Position numbers and translations under genes: made by a program. The notes under the pieces are model-generated. The model made no database searches. It worked only from the letters and a program-made list of their open reading frames with translations, and was not told the DNA's origin. A stretch of DNA of 64,000 bases from contig JAWKHI010000002.1 of NCBI GenBank assembly GCA_041394885.1, forward strand, positions 124,001-188,000, read 5' to 3'. The number at the start of each line of letters is the position of its first letter. Position 1 is the stretch's first letter. Positions 63,011-64,000 of this stretch are shown piece by piece. Origin of the DNA: DSOI01 sp041394885 (GTDB lineage: Bacteria; Acidobacteriota; Terriglobia; Bryobacterales; Bryobacteraceae).

Positions 63011-64000
63011 ATGCCGTTTCCGCCCGCGCGCCCATGGTTGGCGCACTATGCCGCCGGGATACCTGCGTCGCTTGCGCTTCCCCAGGGCGACCTTGCGGCC
63101 GCGCTCGAACGGACGGCTCACCACCGCCCCGGTCAGGTCGCCATTCACTATCTGGCCGGCGAGTCCTCAATCGATCGCACCATCTCCTTCCGCGAGTTGG
63201 ACGATCTGGCCTCCCGCTTCGCGGCCGTGCTCGCCGGCTGGGGCGTCGGCGAGGGGGACCGCGTGGCCATCTGCACCCAGAACGATCCCGAGTTCCTCGT
63301 AGCCCAGTTCGGAGCCTGGAAGCGCGCCGCCATCGTGGTTCCGCTCAACCCGATGTTCAAGACCAGGGAACTCGCCTACCATCTCGCCGATTCCGGCGCG
63401 CGCGTGTTCGTCTGCCTCGATGACGTCTTTGAGTCTCAGGGAAGGGAAGCGATCGCCGCCACCGCCGTCGAGCACGTCCTCACCACGCCGGCCGCCTTCC
63501 AATCGGCGCTCGACGCCGCCCGGCCCGATCCCGCTCACCGCACACACGCCCCGCCGGACTCCACCGCCCAGCTTGTCTATACATCCGGAACCACCGGCAA
63601 TCCCAAGGGCGCCATCGGAACCCACCGCAACATCCTTTACAACGCCGAAGTGTTCCGCCTCTGGATGAACCTTGGCGAAGGCGACAAGATCCTCGGCGCG
63701 GCCCCGCTTTTTCACGTCACCGGATTGGTGGCTGAAATCGCCACCGCTGTCCTTACCGGAATCCCCCTGGTGCTTTTCCACCGCTTCGACACCGCCACCT
63801 GTTTGCGGATGGCCGCCCAGCATCGCACCACGTTCATGGTGGCGGCGATCACGGCCTACATCGCCCTGATGAACGATCCGGCCGCCACGCCCAATGCCTT
63901 TGCCTCCATGACCAAGTGCTACAGCGGCGGCGCTCCCGTGGCGCCTCCGGTCGTCACCGAATTTCAGTCGAAGCTCGGCGCATACATCCACAATATCTAC
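63011..64000 (+). CDS. acyl-CoA synthetase-type AMP-forming ligase (3' end beyond window)
   Basis: 330 residues of a protein that runs off the right edge, starting at ATG 63011. The AMP-binding P-loop-like motif is AQLVYTSGTTGNPKGAIGTH. Upstream HRPGQVAIHYLAG and ISFRELDDLASRFAAVLAGW are typical N-terminal strands of the family. Later PLFHVTGLVAEIATAVLTGI and a YSGGAPV-type gate are as in acyl-CoA synthetases. The substrate cannot be told; acyl chain or aromatic acids are possible. Confidence 0.9.
   Translation, partial: MPFPPARPWLAHYAAGIPASLALPQGDLAAALERTAHHRPGQVAIHYLAGESSIDRTISFRELDDLASRFAAVLAGWGVGEGDRVAICTQNDPEFLVAQFGAWKRAAIVVPLNPMFKTRELAYHLADSGARVFVCLDDVFESQGREAIAATAVEHVLTTPAAFQSALDAARPDPAHRTHAPPDSTAQLVYTSGTTGNPKGAIGTHRNILYNAEVFRLWMNLGEGDKILGAAPLFHVTGLVAEIATAVLTGIPLVLFHRFDTATCLRMAAQHRTTFMVAAITAYIALMNDPAATPNAFASMTKCYSGGAPVAPPVVTEFQSKLGAYIHNIY

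Noticed and set aside
1..64000. CRISPR arrays
   Set aside because: No set of regularly spaced direct repeats was seen anywhere in the window.

Overview
The window looks like a high-GC, Gram-negative soil-type bacterium, most probably an Acidobacteriota of the Solibacter/Bryobacter kind. That is an inference from the mix of lipid A genes (lpxA, lpxD), type III glutamine synthetase, secreted prolyl oligopeptidase and Gfo/Idh/MocA oxidoreductases, and from the style of the hypothetical proteins; no marker gene proves it.

Region 1 (1-27539, all minus strand): an almost complete extracellular contractile injection system (eCIS, a phage-tail-like particle) in one long, tightly packed transcription unit. 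In the direction of transcription it encodes a DUF3467 protein, an AAA+ ATPase, a DUF4255 sheath terminator, sheath, inner tube, three small assembly proteins, a LysM hub protein, a gpD-like hub, a gpV-like spike, a PAAR tip, a gp25-like wedge and two gpJ/TIGR02243-type baseplate proteins. Then come four proteins that appear paralogous to one another (fibre or decoration candidates), a beta-propeller fused to a Tail_P2_I domain, two DUF4157 proteins that are the best cargo candidates, a HEAT-repeat protein and the start of a membrane protein that runs off the left edge. Neighbouring stops and starts often overlap by 4 bases (ATGA or TTGA), which argues for one operon.

Region 2 (27540-31012): a short regulatory gap with dyads, then a divergent sigma-54 activator whose receiver domain lacks the phosphoacceptor aspartate. 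Next comes a decayed accessory stretch (intact DUF4926 gene, broken DUF6883 gene with a 19-bp tandem duplication, broken AbiEi-type antitoxin without toxin) ending at tRNA-Glu(CTC).

Region 3 (31043-50700): mostly housekeeping. It holds an alpha/beta hydrolase, Gfo/Idh/MocA oxidoreductase, gamma carbonic anhydrase-like protein, hisS, aspS, an arginase-family protein, a methyltransferase, a polytopic membrane protein, a P-loop protein, divergent lpxD/lpxA, a zincin-like secreted protein, prolyl oligopeptidase, aminotransferase, amidase and secreted or anchored proteins of unknown role.

Region 4 (50783-56753): a secreted unknown protein diverging from a five-gene plus-strand operon (SDR, sugar-binding lipoprotein, Ldh-family dehydrogenase, OtnC-like decarboxylase, OtnK-like kinase) that fits catabolism of a four-carbon acid sugar.

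Region 5 (56754-64000): a structured leader, type III glutamine synthetase (glnN) with a one-base frameshift, a terminator, then a phosphoribosyltransferase, a U32-like protein, thrB, a second Gfo/Idh/MocA oxidoreductase (all minus), and an acyl-CoA-synthetase-type enzyme cut by the right edge.

Three otherwise well-conserved genes (AAA+ ATPase, one eCIS fibre-like gene, glnN) are each broken by single-base frameshifts, two of them at G/C runs. This points to sequencing or assembly error more than to gene decay, whereas the AbiEi and DUF6883 lesions look like real decay.
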